From: DASSRQ01 sp035701665
Lineage (GTDB): Bacteria > Vulcanimicrobiota > Vulcanimicrobiia > Vulcanimicrobiales > Vulcanimicrobiaceae
Direction: 5' to 3'
Assembly: GCA_035701665.1 (NCBI GenBank)
Contig: DASSRQ010000192.1
Coordinates: forward strand, 1-16,343
Length of the DNA: 16,343 bases
This document shows positions 1-9,554 of the stretch, in pieces. Both the position numbers and the translations under genes were made by a program. The notes under the pieces are model-generated. The model saw only the letters and a program-made list of their open reading frames with translations, was not told where the DNA came from and made no database searches. The number at the start of each line of letters is the position of its first letter. Positions within the stretch are counted from its first letter, which is position 1.

Positions 1-939
1 GCGTTTGCGGCCGCTCTGGACGTGCAGAGCCCCCATGCGGTGCTCTTCCAATCGCACGGGACCCAGACCCAGCACGTCACGACCGCCGTTACCGTGGGCG
101 AGTTTCTAAAAGAACGCGGCATCGCGCCGGGTCCTGCCGACTACGTTCACCCCTCGCTGAACACCCCGCTGACCGACAACCTGGTCGTCGAATACGCGCC
201 GGCCATTCCGGTCAAACTCATCACCGCCTCGGGCACGAAAACCATCACCACCACCGCCACCGACGTCGGCTCTCTTCTCGAGGAAGAGGGCGTCGATCTC
301 GGCCCGCACGACGTGGTGCGCCCGTCACTTTCGGACCCGCTCGAAGCGAACTCGACCGTCCGTATCATGCGCGTAATGCAATGGGTCTCCAAACAGAGTA
401 AACGCGTTGCGCAGCGCACGATCCACGTGATCGACTTCGCACTGCCGCCCGGACAAACGCGCGTCCTTAAACCGGGTGCGCCCGGATTGACCGAAACGAT
501 GGTCGATTACACGCAGACCGACGGCCGTTTGAACAAACATATTCTCGGAGACCGCATCGTTCGCAAACCGCAGCCGCGCGTTATCGCCGACGGCGTCGGA
601 ACGCGCGAAGCGATCGCACAATTTGCCAAGCACGGTTTAGAAAAAACCGCGTATATCGCATCCCAAGCGCTCGAGATGGTCGCCACTGCATACACGGCTC
701 AATGCATCGGCTGCACCGGCTATACAGCCAGCGGCTACCGCGCGGGCCACGGCATCGTCGCCGTCGATCCGCACATCATTCCGCTCGGGACGAAACTGTA
801 TATACCGGGATACGGATTCGCCATCGCCGGCGACACCGGCGGCGCGATCGTCGGGAACCGCGTAGACCTGGGGTTCGATTCACTTGCGGACGCGCTCGAC
901 TACGGGCGCCGTCAGGTCAAGATCTACATCTTGAAATAA
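1..939 (+). CDS. Secreted DUF348/G5/3D-domain cell-wall protein (RpfB/YabE-like), 5' end cut by window
   Basis: The frame is open from base 1, so the gene begins upstream; the GTG at 22 is only the first possible start inside the window. Visible domains in order are two DUF348 units (about 1-195 and 200-370), a G5-like segment (about 380-610) and a C-terminal 3D domain (about 676-936). The 3D domain shows its three defining aspartates, in VDP (766-768), GDTGG (832-834) and RVDLGF (865-867), plus IPLGT and GYG motifs. The family has a double-psi beta-barrel related to MltA lytic transglycosylases and acts on peptidoglycan outside the membrane; the signal or anchor would lie in the missing N-terminus. 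A CxxC pair (QCIGC) sits at the start of the 3D domain. rsmA follows 33 bp downstream, recalling the yabE-ksgA neighbourhood of Firmicutes. The exact substrate and activity are not shown here. Confidence 0.85.
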   Translation, partial: AFAAALDVQSPHAVLFQSHGTQTQHVTTAVTVGEFLKERGIAPGPADYVHPSLNTPLTDNLVVEYAPAIPVKLITASGTKTITTTATDVGSLLEEEGVDLGPHDVVRPSLSDPLEANSTVRIMRVMQWVSKQSKRVAQRTIHVIDFALPPGQTRVLKPGAPGLTETMVDYTQTDGRLNKHILGDRIVRKPQPRVIADGVGTREAIAQFAKHGLEKTAYIASQALEMVATAYTAQCIGCTGYTASGYRAGHGIVAVDPHIIPLGTKLYIPGYGFAIAGDTGGAIVGNRVDLGFDSLADALDYGRRQVKIYILK

Positions 940-972
940 GGCCTTCTCACGCATAGGCTAGAAGAGCTCGCG

Positions 973-1785
973 GTGCATCCGCGGGCTCTTTTAGATCGCT
1001 TCGGCTACCGTCCGAAAAAACGGTTCGGACAAAACTTTTTGGTCGACGAACGCGCCGCGCAGCGGATCGCCGAATTAGCCGCAGCGGCGCCGCGAATCGT
1101 CGAGATCGGTCCCGGAACCGGCGCGCTGACACGCGCGCTGATTGCAACCGGCGCGCACGTTGCAGCGATCGACGTCGACGACGAGATGATCCGCATTCTG
1201 CACGCCCAGCCGGAACTCGCGGCCGCCGAGATCGTTCACGCGGATGCGCTGACGTACGATTTCGAAGCGTTTGCGCAAGGCGGGCGGTGGACGATGGCGG
1301 GAAATCTGCCTTACAACATCGCGACGCCGCTGATCATGCGGCTCATCGAGATGCAGCACGGTCCGGATGCGCTCGTCGTCATGGTGCAAAAAGAAGTTGC
1401 AGGCCGGTTCGCTGCCAAACCGTCGACACCTGAATACGGCAGTCTGAGCGTCGCCGTCCAATACGCGATGCACGTCGAACGCGCGTTTACGCTCGGTCCC
1501 GCGGCGTTCTTTCCGCGCCCGAAGATCGACAGCGCGGTCGTCGTCCTGCGGCGCCGCGAGCAAAAAGCCGTCGCCGTAAAGGACGAGCACCGTTTTTTGC
1601 AGGTCGTCCGAGCGGCATTCGCGTACCGCCGAAAAACGCTGGCAAACAGCGTTCACCTTGCATTGGGATTGCCGCGCGCGACCGTCGCACAAGCGCTCGA
1701 AGACGCCGGCTTGGAAACGGAGATACGTGGAGAACAGCTCGGCCTTGAGGACTTCGGACGACTCGCTGATCGACTACCCGCCTAA
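973..1785 (+). CDS. rsmA: 16S rRNA (adenine(1518)-N6/adenine(1519)-N6)-dimethyltransferase RsmA/KsgA
   Basis: Dimethylates two adjacent adenosines in the 3' terminal hairpin loop of 16S rRNA using S-adenosylmethionine, a late step and checkpoint in 30S assembly. At 270 aa it has the usual length. Visible motifs are FGQNFL (residues 18-23), the SAM-binding EIGPGTG (44-50), an acidic residue in AAID (D67), the catalytic NLPYN motif (111-115), FFPRPKIDS and the C-terminal RRKTL segment. The start is GTG with a weak GAAGAG purine stretch at 961-966; the protein begins just before the conserved LLDRFGYRPKKRFGQNF region, so no longer start is needed. It lies between the 3D-domain protein and the CPBP protease, and the start of the latter falls inside its last 59 bases, which suggests one transcript. 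Confidence 0.96.
   Translation: MHPRALLDRFGYRPKKRFGQNFLVDERAAQRIAELAAAAPRIVEIGPGTGALTRALIATGAHVAAIDVDDEMIRILHAQPELAAAEIVHADALTYDFEAFAQGGRWTMAGNLPYNIATPLIMRLIEMQHGPDALVVMVQKEVAGRFAAKPSTPEYGSLSVAVQYAMHVERAFTLGPAAFFPRPKIDSAVVVLRRREQKAVAVKDEHRFLQVVRAAFAYRRKTLANSVHLALGLPRATVAQALEDAGLETEIRGEQLGLEDFGRLADRLPA
1719..1722 (+). promoter_or_regulatory. Likely ribosome-binding site deciding the CPBP protease start
   Basis: GGAG lies 4 bases before GTG 1727, inside the rsmA coding sequence. It is the best purine match near the N-terminus of the CPBP protein and supports this start over the upstream ATG at 1658. The spacing is slightly short. Confidence 0.4.
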
Positions 1786-2515
1786 TGCATTCAACGTCGG
1801 ATGGACGATTCTCGCGGCCCTAGGCCTCGCGGTCATCTTTTTCATCGTCCTAGTCGCCGGCTCCATCGTCTTTCTCGCACAGCACGGATTCGATCAATCG
1901 GTGCTCCGGCAAGCAACGACGAGCATGTTCTTCGTCGACGTACAAGGCGTTGCCGAAGTCATCATCATCCTGTACATTCTCGCGATCATGCCGTCGCTCT
2001 CGAAACTTTCGCTGCGCGAGATCGGGTTCCGCAGCGGCACGTCGCGCGATTGGAAGATCGCCGGACTCGGCATCGTTGCGATGTTCGTGCTGATAACCGT
2101 GGTCGCGGGCGCGTTCACCACCCTGCTGCACTTTAAAACACCCGAAGTCGCAATCGCGGTTTACCAGCACGCAAACAGTACGGACAAAGTCCTGTTCGTT
2201 CTTTTCGGCGTCATACTCGCGCCGGTTTTTGAAGAGTTCGTCTTCCGCATCTTTTTGTTCAGCATGTTCCGCAAATGGCTTGGAACCGCGTGGGCGATCG
2301 GGCTGAGCTCGTTCCTCTTCGGAATAGCGCACTGGCAGCCGCCGAACGTTCCGGCGATGTATCTCTCGATCACGTTTCCGCTGATGCTCGGCGGTGCCGT
2401 GCTCGCGTACGTCTATAGCCGCACCGGAAAAGCGTGGGCGAGTATCGTCACGCACGGTGCGTTCAACGCTCTTACTTTCCTTGCCGTAACGTTAGTGCCA
2501 AGCCTGGCGAAGTGA
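1727..2515 (+). CDS. CPBP family intramembrane glutamic endopeptidase
   Basis: Multi-pass membrane protein of the CPBP (CAAX protease and bacteriocin-processing, Abi) family. The three family motifs are present, numbered from the GTG at 1727: EEFVFR (169-174, EExxxR), FGIAH (198-202, FxxxH) and HGAFN (243-247, HxxxN). They lie in or beside hydrophobic segments, as expected for the Rce1-type active site. Strong hydrophobic stretches also occur near residues 24-50, 75-90 and 115-130. I chose GTG 1727 because GGAG (1719-1722) precedes it and it gives a normal 262 aa length; TTG 1745 is an alternative, and an ATG at 1658 would push the start needlessly deep into rsmA. The gene overlaps rsmA by 59 bp and the next gene by 4 bp (GTGA). 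The substrate is unknown; relatives process prenylated proteins, peptides or immunity targets. Confidence 0.88.
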   Translation: MENSSALRTSDDSLIDYPPNAFNVGWTILAALGLAVIFFIVLVAGSIVFLAQHGFDQSVLRQATTSMFFVDVQGVAEVIIILYILAIMPSLSKLSLREIGFRSGTSRDWKIAGLGIVAMFVLITVVAGAFTTLLHFKTPEVAIAVYQHANSTDKVLFVLFGVILAPVFEEFVFRIFLFSMFRKWLGTAWAIGLSSFLFGIAHWQPPNVPAMYLSITFPLMLGGAVLAYVYSRTGKAWASIVTHGAFNALTFLAVTLVPSLAK

Positions 2516-3501
2516 AACTCGGCGTCGACGCGATCAACCTCGCCGCGGATCGCCGCGGAATGGGGCGCGTCGTTCGCAAGACCCTCGAAGATTTGCAGCG
2601 GCTGGGCGTCACGCCCACGCTCATCGTCAGAAACGCGCGCGACGCGGAAGCGCTCGAAACGATCGAAACGACGCAACTTCCCGTCGTTACCGCCGGTTCG
2701 CTGTGGCGCCGGCGCCTCGACCGCGTGTGGTATCCGTGGAACGGTATGCGGTTTTCGCCTCACGCCTACTCGATTGCGACCGTTCACGACCCGTTCGCGT
2801 TCACGTATCCGCACCACGAGTTCGTTGCTCGCTGGCGCGAACAGGCGCCGATCAAACGTGCTATCGCGCGCGCGGATCGTCTCACGGCGGTATCGGCTTG
2901 GACGGCAAATGAAATCGTACGCCTCTTTCCGCGGGCAGCCGATCGCATCGAAGTCGTACCTAACGCCGTGGGCGAGTTCTGGAAGCCCGTAGAACGGCGA
3001 GAACAAGAGCCGTACTTCTTCTTTCTTGCCGGACGCGAATCGCGCAAGAATACGGCGATGCTCTTTCATGCGTACGAAGCCGCGTTCGCAGGCGGCGGCC
3101 CGCGCCTGTTCGTGACGGGATCGCTCTGGGAAGGCGACGAGGCGATTTTGAATGCCATGAAAGCGCCGCATGCCCGTATCGATGCCGACGACGCGCAGCT
3201 TCGACGGCTCTACGGCGGGGCGTTGGCGGTGCTGGTTCCTTCGCTAGCCGAAGGCTTCGGTTTGCCCGCGCTCGAGGCGATGGCTTGCGGCGCGCCGGTG
3301 GTAGCTGCGAACACAACGGCTCTGCCGGAAACCTGCGGGGGCGCCGCGCTGCTCGCCGATCCCGGCGACGTGGACGCGTGGACGAAGGCGCTGCAGCGCC
3401 TCGCCGCAGACCGGCCTTTGCGCGAAGACCTGCGCGCGCGCGGACTACTGCGCGCCGCGGATGCTAGGCACGACCGGCTCGCGCAAGCGCTGCTGCGATG
3501 A
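2512..3501 (+). CDS. GT4-family (GT-B fold) glycosyltransferase
   Basis: Retaining glycosyltransferase of the GT4 type, expected in the cytoplasm or at the inner membrane face, adding a sugar from a nucleotide donor to a polysaccharide or lipid acceptor. With GTG 2512 as start the protein has 329 aa. Visible features are VHDPFAF (91-97), the linker region ADRLTAVSAWTANEI leading to VVPN (148-151), the donor-domain GRESRKN (174-180) and the E-x7-E nucleotide-sugar motif EGFGLPALE (E247, E255) followed by MACGAPVV. GTG 2512 overlaps the CPBP stop (GTGA), so translation is probably coupled; an in-frame ATG at 2434 would overlap the protease by 82 bases and adds a poor N-terminus. Donor and acceptor cannot be told. 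The 3' end overlaps the opposing glycosyltransferase by 38 bp. Confidence 0.9.
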   Translation: MKLGVDAINLAADRRGMGRVVRKTLEDLQRLGVTPTLIVRNARDAEALETIETTQLPVVTAGSLWRRRLDRVWYPWNGMRFSPHAYSIATVHDPFAFTYPHHEFVARWREQAPIKRAIARADRLTAVSAWTANEIVRLFPRAADRIEVVPNAVGEFWKPVERREQEPYFFFLAGRESRKNTAMLFHAYEAAFAGGGPRLFVTGSLWEGDEAILNAMKAPHARIDADDAQLRRLYGGALAVLVPSLAEGFGLPALEAMACGAPVVAANTTALPETCGGAALLADPGDVDAWTKALQRLAADRPLREDLRARGLLRAADARHDRLAQALLR

Positions 3502-4540
3502 TCGTTTGCAGCCGCGCGATGAAGCGATCGGGCGCAAACGTTTCCGCATGCGCGCGCAGCCGCGCGGCATCGTAACGCGAGGCATCGAAGCCGCGCAGCA
3601 CATCTGCAAGCGCCTCCGGCGCCGGCGCCGCGAAGAACTCGCCGGTAACACCGGCGATCACCGTCTCCAATGCACCGCCGCTGCCGTATGCGATCGTCGG
3701 ACGCCCGCACGCAGCGGCCTCGAGCGGAACCAGTCCGAAGTCTTCTTCACCCGGAAGAATCACCGCGCGCGCATCGCCCATCAACGCGGCTAAACGCGCA
3801 TCGTCGACATAGCCGAGCAGCGTGGACGTCGTCCCGTGCGCAAGCCGGCGCAGCTCTTCTTCCTGCGGCCCCGTTCCTGCGATCAGCAGCGGAACGCCGG
3901 CAAGTTGCGCCGCTCGAATCGCTAAATCGATCCGTTTGTACGGCAATAGCCGCGATGCGATGAAAAAATACTCGCCGCTGCCGCGTCCGACCGGAAAACG
4001 GCCGACGTCAACGGGGCAATGCAGCACTTCGGCATCGCGTCCGTAGTAGTGTTTTACGCGGTTTGCAACGTTGCGCGAGTTCGCGACGAACAGCGTCGGG
4101 CGCATCGCGGCGCGGCGGTCCCAGGCGATCAGCGGCGCGACGATTGGACGCAGCAGCGCAGTGCGCACGTACTCGTCATACGCAAAGGCAAACCGGCTGA
4201 CGGTATTGATGTAACAGATGTGAACCGCATCGGGCGGCGCGATGACGCCTTTCGCCCACGCCGTAGTCGAACTCAAGATCAAATCGTAGCCCGAGAGATC
4301 GAACGATTCGAACGCGCGCGGATAGAGCGGCGCGAGATACCGGAAATAGGTGTTTGCTCCCGGAATACGCGCGAGAAACGACGTCCGCACGCGTTCCGGC
4401 GCGACGAAGTCACCGGTCTTGCGCCGATCGTAAAGCGCCGTGTAAACGGGCGCGTCCGGGTACGCCGCGGCGAAGTGCGCGAAGACGCGCTCCGCGCCGC
4501 CTCGCTGATTCAGATAGTCGTGGACGAGCGCGACGCGCAA
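3464..4540 (-). CDS. GT4-family glycosyltransferase, last gene of the minus-strand run
   Basis: GT-B fold glycosyltransferase of 358 aa. The N-terminus VALVHDYLNQRGGAERV is the typical opening of a GT4 subgroup often found in exopolysaccharide and O-antigen clusters. The donor half has ASRLLPYKR (195-203, with R197 and K202 placed for diphosphate contact) and the E-x7-E motif EDFGLVPLE (E266, E274), followed by AACGRPTIAYGSGG. The start is TTG at 4540, directly after the stop of the preceding M16 gene (4541). No strong ribosome-binding site is visible, so coupling to that gene is likely; the family alignment leaves no better start. It is not closely similar to the plus-strand glycosyltransferase, so a recent inverted duplication is unlikely. 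Substrate unknown. Confidence 0.9.
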   Translation of the reverse strand: MRVALVHDYLNQRGGAERVFAHFAAAYPDAPVYTALYDRRKTGDFVAPERVRTSFLARIPGANTYFRYLAPLYPRAFESFDLSGYDLILSSTTAWAKGVIAPPDAVHICYINTVSRFAFAYDEYVRTALLRPIVAPLIAWDRRAAMRPTLFVANSRNVANRVKHYYGRDAEVLHCPVDVGRFPVGRGSGEYFFIASRLLPYKRIDLAIRAAQLAGVPLLIAGTGPQEEELRRLAHGTTSTLLGYVDDARLAALMGDARAVILPGEEDFGLVPLEAAACGRPTIAYGSGGALETVIAGVTGEFFAAPAPEALADVLRGFDASRYDAARLRAHAETFAPDRFIARLQTIIAAALARAGRA

Positions 4541-5794
4541 CTACTGCGTTTGCTGGGAACGCGGAAGCACGAGCGCGATGGTCGGCGTGCTGAGATACCG
4601 GCTTGCGACGCGCTGCAGATCGGCCGGCTTCGTTGCGTTGATGGCTTTCACGAGCTCGGTCCGGTAATCGCCGGTAAGGTGATGCGATGCATAGACCGCC
4701 GCCAAAAACGACCGGTCTTCGAGCGTCTGCGAATCTTCGAGCAGCCGTCCGATGGCGAAGTTTTTCAACTCCGCCAAGTCGCCGCCCAGACGCGCCTGGC
4801 CGAGAACGCCGACAACGCCGAGCGCCGTCGAAAACGCGCGAGACGGATCGCCTAGTCCGCCGTCGACGTACAAGATAACGTTCGCCGGCGAAGAGTCGAA
4901 GTTGTAAAACGCTCCGACGCCGCGCTGCGCTGCCGGACGCGTCGCGATGCCCGGCACATCCGAGACCTCGGAAAGCGTGCGCTGCATGAACTCGGTCAAA
5001 ATGAGCATCGCGCCGAAGTCGCGGCTCGACATATCGGGCGCACGATACTGCGCCACGAGCCACGGCACGGGAACGTCGCGGCGCGCGATAATCTGACGCG
5101 ACGTGGACGGCAGCGGACCTTGCTTTATGGCAACCGCCGCAGACGTGCCGGCCGGCAAGCCGTCGACGACGGACGCGGGAGGCGTGCCCGCGGGGATCGC
5201 GCCCGCTGCACTGACGACCGCATCGCCGCGGCGGTAGTGCTCGTTATAGAACGCGCGCGCATCGGTGCTGGCAAATCCGGCAAGCGTCTCGCTCAATCCG
5301 TAACGCGGCAGTCCGGCGTCGGAGTTCTGATAGAACGCGCGGTTGAGCATGTCGATGCCGACGCGAAGCGCGGAGGTCTGATCGCGAGCGATCAAATCGT
5401 TTAAGTGCGTTCGCGCGTCCGCAAGCGTTGCGGGCGTAAAGTCCGGATGCGCCAGCGCATCGTGCAGCAGCTGCAGCACGGCCGGAAACGCCTGCGACGA
5501 ACTCTCGACGTAAAAGCGCATGCGGCGCGGTTCGGACGAAAACGAGACCGAACCGCCGGCGGCTTTTACCGCGTCCTCCAGCGGTGTGCCCTGAACCGGC
5601 GTGCGCAAAATCGTCTCTGCAACGAGCGATGCAAGGCCGTTCTGGCGCGATGTTTGCCGGTCGAGCCCCGCTTGCAGCAGCACTTGAACGCCGGCAAGAT
5701 CCGCCGAGGCGTCCGGCTGCTGCACGTACGTCACGTCCGCCGGCGCAGCCGCCAGCAGCATGACGCAAGCCGTCAGCGCCGCAAGTTTTTTCAC
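4541..5794 (-). CDS. Secreted M16-like (insulinase-fold) protein lacking the zinc site
   Basis: A 417 aa protein with a classical signal peptide (MKK, hydrophobic core to about residue 17, AAPAD cleavage region), so periplasmic or extracellular. The body follows the M16B layout: an N-terminal peptidase half and a C-terminal half (about 220-410). Where active members read GLAHFLEH, this one reads GLASLVAE (53-60), so the positions of His, Glu and His carry Ser56, Ala59 and Glu60 and no HxxEH occurs. The flanking fold landmarks remain (GT, then an AAGGSVSF segment, and NEHYRRGDAVV). It is therefore predicted not to be a zinc protease and may be a partner subunit or scaffold. GTG 5794 overlaps the stop of the upstream M16-like gene by 4 bp (GTGA). 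The family call is fairly secure; the role is unknown. Confidence 0.82.
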   Translation of the reverse strand: MKKLAALTACVMLLAAAPADVTYVQQPDASADLAGVQVLLQAGLDRQTSRQNGLASLVAETILRTPVQGTPLEDAVKAAGGSVSFSSEPRRMRFYVESSSQAFPAVLQLLHDALAHPDFTPATLADARTHLNDLIARDQTSALRVGIDMLNRAFYQNSDAGLPRYGLSETLAGFASTDARAFYNEHYRRGDAVVSAAGAIPAGTPPASVVDGLPAGTSAAVAIKQGPLPSTSRQIIARRDVPVPWLVAQYRAPDMSSRDFGAMLILTEFMQRTLSEVSDVPGIATRPAAQRGVGAFYNFDSSPANVILYVDGGLGDPSRAFSTALGVVGVLGQARLGGDLAELKNFAIGRLLEDSQTLEDRSFLAAVYASHHLTGDYRTELVKAINATKPADLQRVASRYLSTPTIALVLPRSQQTQ

Positions 5795-7062
5795 GTTGCC
5801 GACCCCGATTTCGGTGCGGTCAGCAGCTGCACGATCGCCGGATGCTGCAGATACTTTGCCGCGATCGATGCAACGTAAGACGGATCGAGCGAACGCGCGA
5901 TCTCCACGTATCTCTTCGATTCGTCGCCGGGCGCGTATTGCGCGTTTCCTTCGACCGCATACCAGCCCGCGTTGTCCGCACGGCCGGCCGGCGTCTGCGA
6001 CTCGGAAAGGATGCGGTACAAGAACGCGTTTCGCGCTGCTTCAAACGATTTGGCATCCATCGGTTTGGTCAGCGCCGCAACGGCCTCGAGCACTTTCGGC
6101 CGTAAAGCCGGCGCGCCGGAGCCGCTCAGCGTTCCTACTAGAACGCCGGGATCGTGCAGCGTGATAAATTGCCCGCCGATGCTCACGTCGCTTTTCTTCG
6201 AGACGATCGCGTTGATGGCGCCGTACTGCGGGTCGAACAGGTAGTCGGCTAAAAAGTCCATCGCCGTCGCCGCTTTTTCGTCGGCAATCGGCGGCCCGGG
6301 AAACGCGATTCCCAAACCGGCGACCGGCCCGTTTACGATCGCATCGACAGGCGTATTTGAAAGCGTCGAATCGAGCGGCGCGTCCTGCGAGTTGCCCTGC
6401 GATCCCGCGCTGGTGCGTACGCCCGCGAGCAGCTTGTCGTCCGCGCTGCCGGCTATCGAAAGGACGGCGTTCTGCTGGCGGAATCCGCGCGCAGCAAACG
6501 ACCGTACCGCGTCGAGCGTGATCTTCGTAACGTCCGCGGCAGTTGCCGGAACGGCTGCGTAATGCGCGGGTCCGCCGCTGAAGATGCGCGCGAACAGCGC
6601 GTTCTGCAGCGTTGCATCGGCGCTGTACTGCTGTTCGGCTGCGGCGATTGCGGTATCGCGCAGCGCGGCGTGAAAGCCCGCATCCGTGATGGCGGGCGAG
6701 AAAAACGCCGTCGTCATCGCTCGTAAAACGGCCGGCGCTTCCCACGAGGGAACGCTCGCGCCGATCATCGCGATATCCGGATAGACGTTGATGGAAAGCG
6801 TGCCGCCGTCGCGTTTGACGAGGTCCGCAAACGACGTACCGTTCTGCGGCGCAGACGCCGCTAGTGCCGCGATCGCAACGCGGGCCACGCCCGGGGTCGC
6901 CGCCGCGTAGCCGGATGACGGCACGCGGTACCACAGGTCGATCGCCGTCGTTGCGGCCGACGGATCCTTGTGCACGATGTACTGCCCGCCGAGCGGCAGC
7001 GTTCCCGACGATTGCAGCGGTCCCGCTGCCGCAGCGGCAGCGAGGACGATCGCCGCGATCAC
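5791..7062 (-). CDS. Second M16-like (insulinase-fold) protein lacking the zinc site
   Basis: A 423 aa protein with two M16-like halves, paired with the next gene. The usual HxxEH position reads GVARVAIA (58-65), so Arg61, Ile64 and Ala65 stand where the metal and catalytic residues would be. Other landmarks persist, such as KRDGGTLSINV and the later FPGPP and DFLADYLFD segments of the C-terminal half. The N-terminus MIAAIVLAAAAAAG is hydrophobic and Ala-rich like a signal peptide but has no Lys or Arg before the core, which is unusual; no in-frame alternative start lies upstream before a stop. GTG 7062 comes one base after the ftsH stop. In heterodimeric M16B enzymes one subunit is inactive; here both neighbours are, so the active partner, if any, must be elsewhere. 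Confidence 0.78.
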   Translation of the reverse strand: MIAAIVLAAAAAAGPLQSSGTLPLGGQYIVHKDPSAATTAIDLWYRVPSSGYAAATPGVARVAIAALAASAPQNGTSFADLVKRDGGTLSINVYPDIAMIGASVPSWEAPAVLRAMTTAFFSPAITDAGFHAALRDTAIAAAEQQYSADATLQNALFARIFSGGPAHYAAVPATAADVTKITLDAVRSFAARGFRQQNAVLSIAGSADDKLLAGVRTSAGSQGNSQDAPLDSTLSNTPVDAIVNGPVAGLGIAFPGPPIADEKAATAMDFLADYLFDPQYGAINAIVSKKSDVSIGGQFITLHDPGVLVGTLSGSGAPALRPKVLEAVAALTKPMDAKSFEAARNAFLYRILSESQTPAGRADNAGWYAVEGNAQYAPGDESKRYVEIARSLDPSYVASIAAKYLQHPAIVQLLTAPKSGSAT

Positions 7063-7063
7063 G

Positions 7064-8980
<1,917 letters not shown>

Positions 8981-8993
8981 GCCAATGTTTACC

Positions 8994-9554
8994 TTACTGT
9001 TGAAAAACTGCCGGGCGCAGCTGCGCGAGGTACGGCAGGTTCCGGTAGCTTTCCCGGTAGTCCAAACCGTAACCTACGACGAACTCGTCCGGCACCGTTA
9101 AACCCACGTATTCGACCGGTACGTCGACCATCCGGTGGAACGGCTTGTCGAACAGCACGGCCGAGCGCAGCGAAGCGGGCTCCCGCCCCCCCAGCAACGC
9201 TCGCAGATACCGAAGTGTGAGGCCGTTGTCGATGATGTCCTCGACCACGAGCACGTTTTTGCCGGCTATGTTCGCGTCCGTATCCTTTAATAAACGGACC
9301 TCCCCGCTGGAACGTGTCGCGTTGCCGTAGCTCGACACGACGAGGAAATCCAGCTCGATGTGGCTCGGCCCGTCCGGCACGTCCGCGATGGCACGCACCA
9401 AATCGGCGGTCACATAGAGCGCTCCTTTTAACACGCCGAGCACCAGCAGCGGTTGCCGCCGGAAGTCGCTTGCAATCCCGGCTGCCATCCGTGCGAGCGC
9501 CTGGGCGATTGCCTGCTCGTCGAACAGGACTCGCTCGATGTCCTGGGTCTTCAT
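8994..9554 (-). CDS. hpt: Hypoxanthine phosphoribosyltransferase
   Basis: Cytoplasmic purine-salvage enzyme that converts hypoxanthine and/or guanine with PRPP to IMP/GMP. At 186 aa it has the normal size. Motifs: LKG (42-44), SSYG (74-77) in the flexible loop, the PRPP-binding motif VVEDIIDNGLTL (103-114), the base-binding KPFHR (137-141) and DEFVVGYGLDY (156-166). The PRPP loop has Asn110 where many family members have Thr (DTG); other changes are conservative, so activity is expected. The start is ATG 9554, overlapping the tilS stop (ATGA) and preceded by a strong GGGAGGT. The tilS-hpt-ftsH order matches the Firmicutes arrangement. Confidence 0.95.
   Translation of the reverse strand: MKTQDIERVLFDEQAIAQALARMAAGIASDFRRQPLLVLGVLKGALYVTADLVRAIADVPDGPSHIELDFLVVSSYGNATRSSGEVRLLKDTDANIAGKNVLVVEDIIDNGLTLRYLRALLGGREPASLRSAVLFDKPFHRMVDVPVEYVGLTVPDEFVVGYGLDYRESYRNLPYLAQLRPAVFQQ

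Noticed and set aside
940..972. Promoter or terminator between the 3D-domain gene and rsmA
   Set aside because: Only 33 bp long, with a weak CTTCT/AGAAG pairing and no T run or clear -10/-35 boxes.
1658..1726. Upstream ATG start for the CPBP protease
   Set aside because: It would put 23 Arg/Lys-rich residues before the protein, fully inside rsmA, with no ribosome-binding site; GTG 1727 has GGAG upstream.
2413..3171. Minus-strand open frame of 252 codons opposite the plus-strand glycosyltransferase
   Set aside because: It is antisense to a gene with clear GT4 motifs and shows no domain of its own.
3464..4540. The two GT4 genes as a recent inverted duplication
   Set aside because: Their proteins share only family motifs; the N-terminal halves and spacing differ throughout.
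4019..4855. Plus-strand open frame of 278 codons opposite a glycosyltransferase and M16-like gene
   Set aside because: It spans the junction of two real minus-strand genes and has the Arg-rich composition of a frame shadow.
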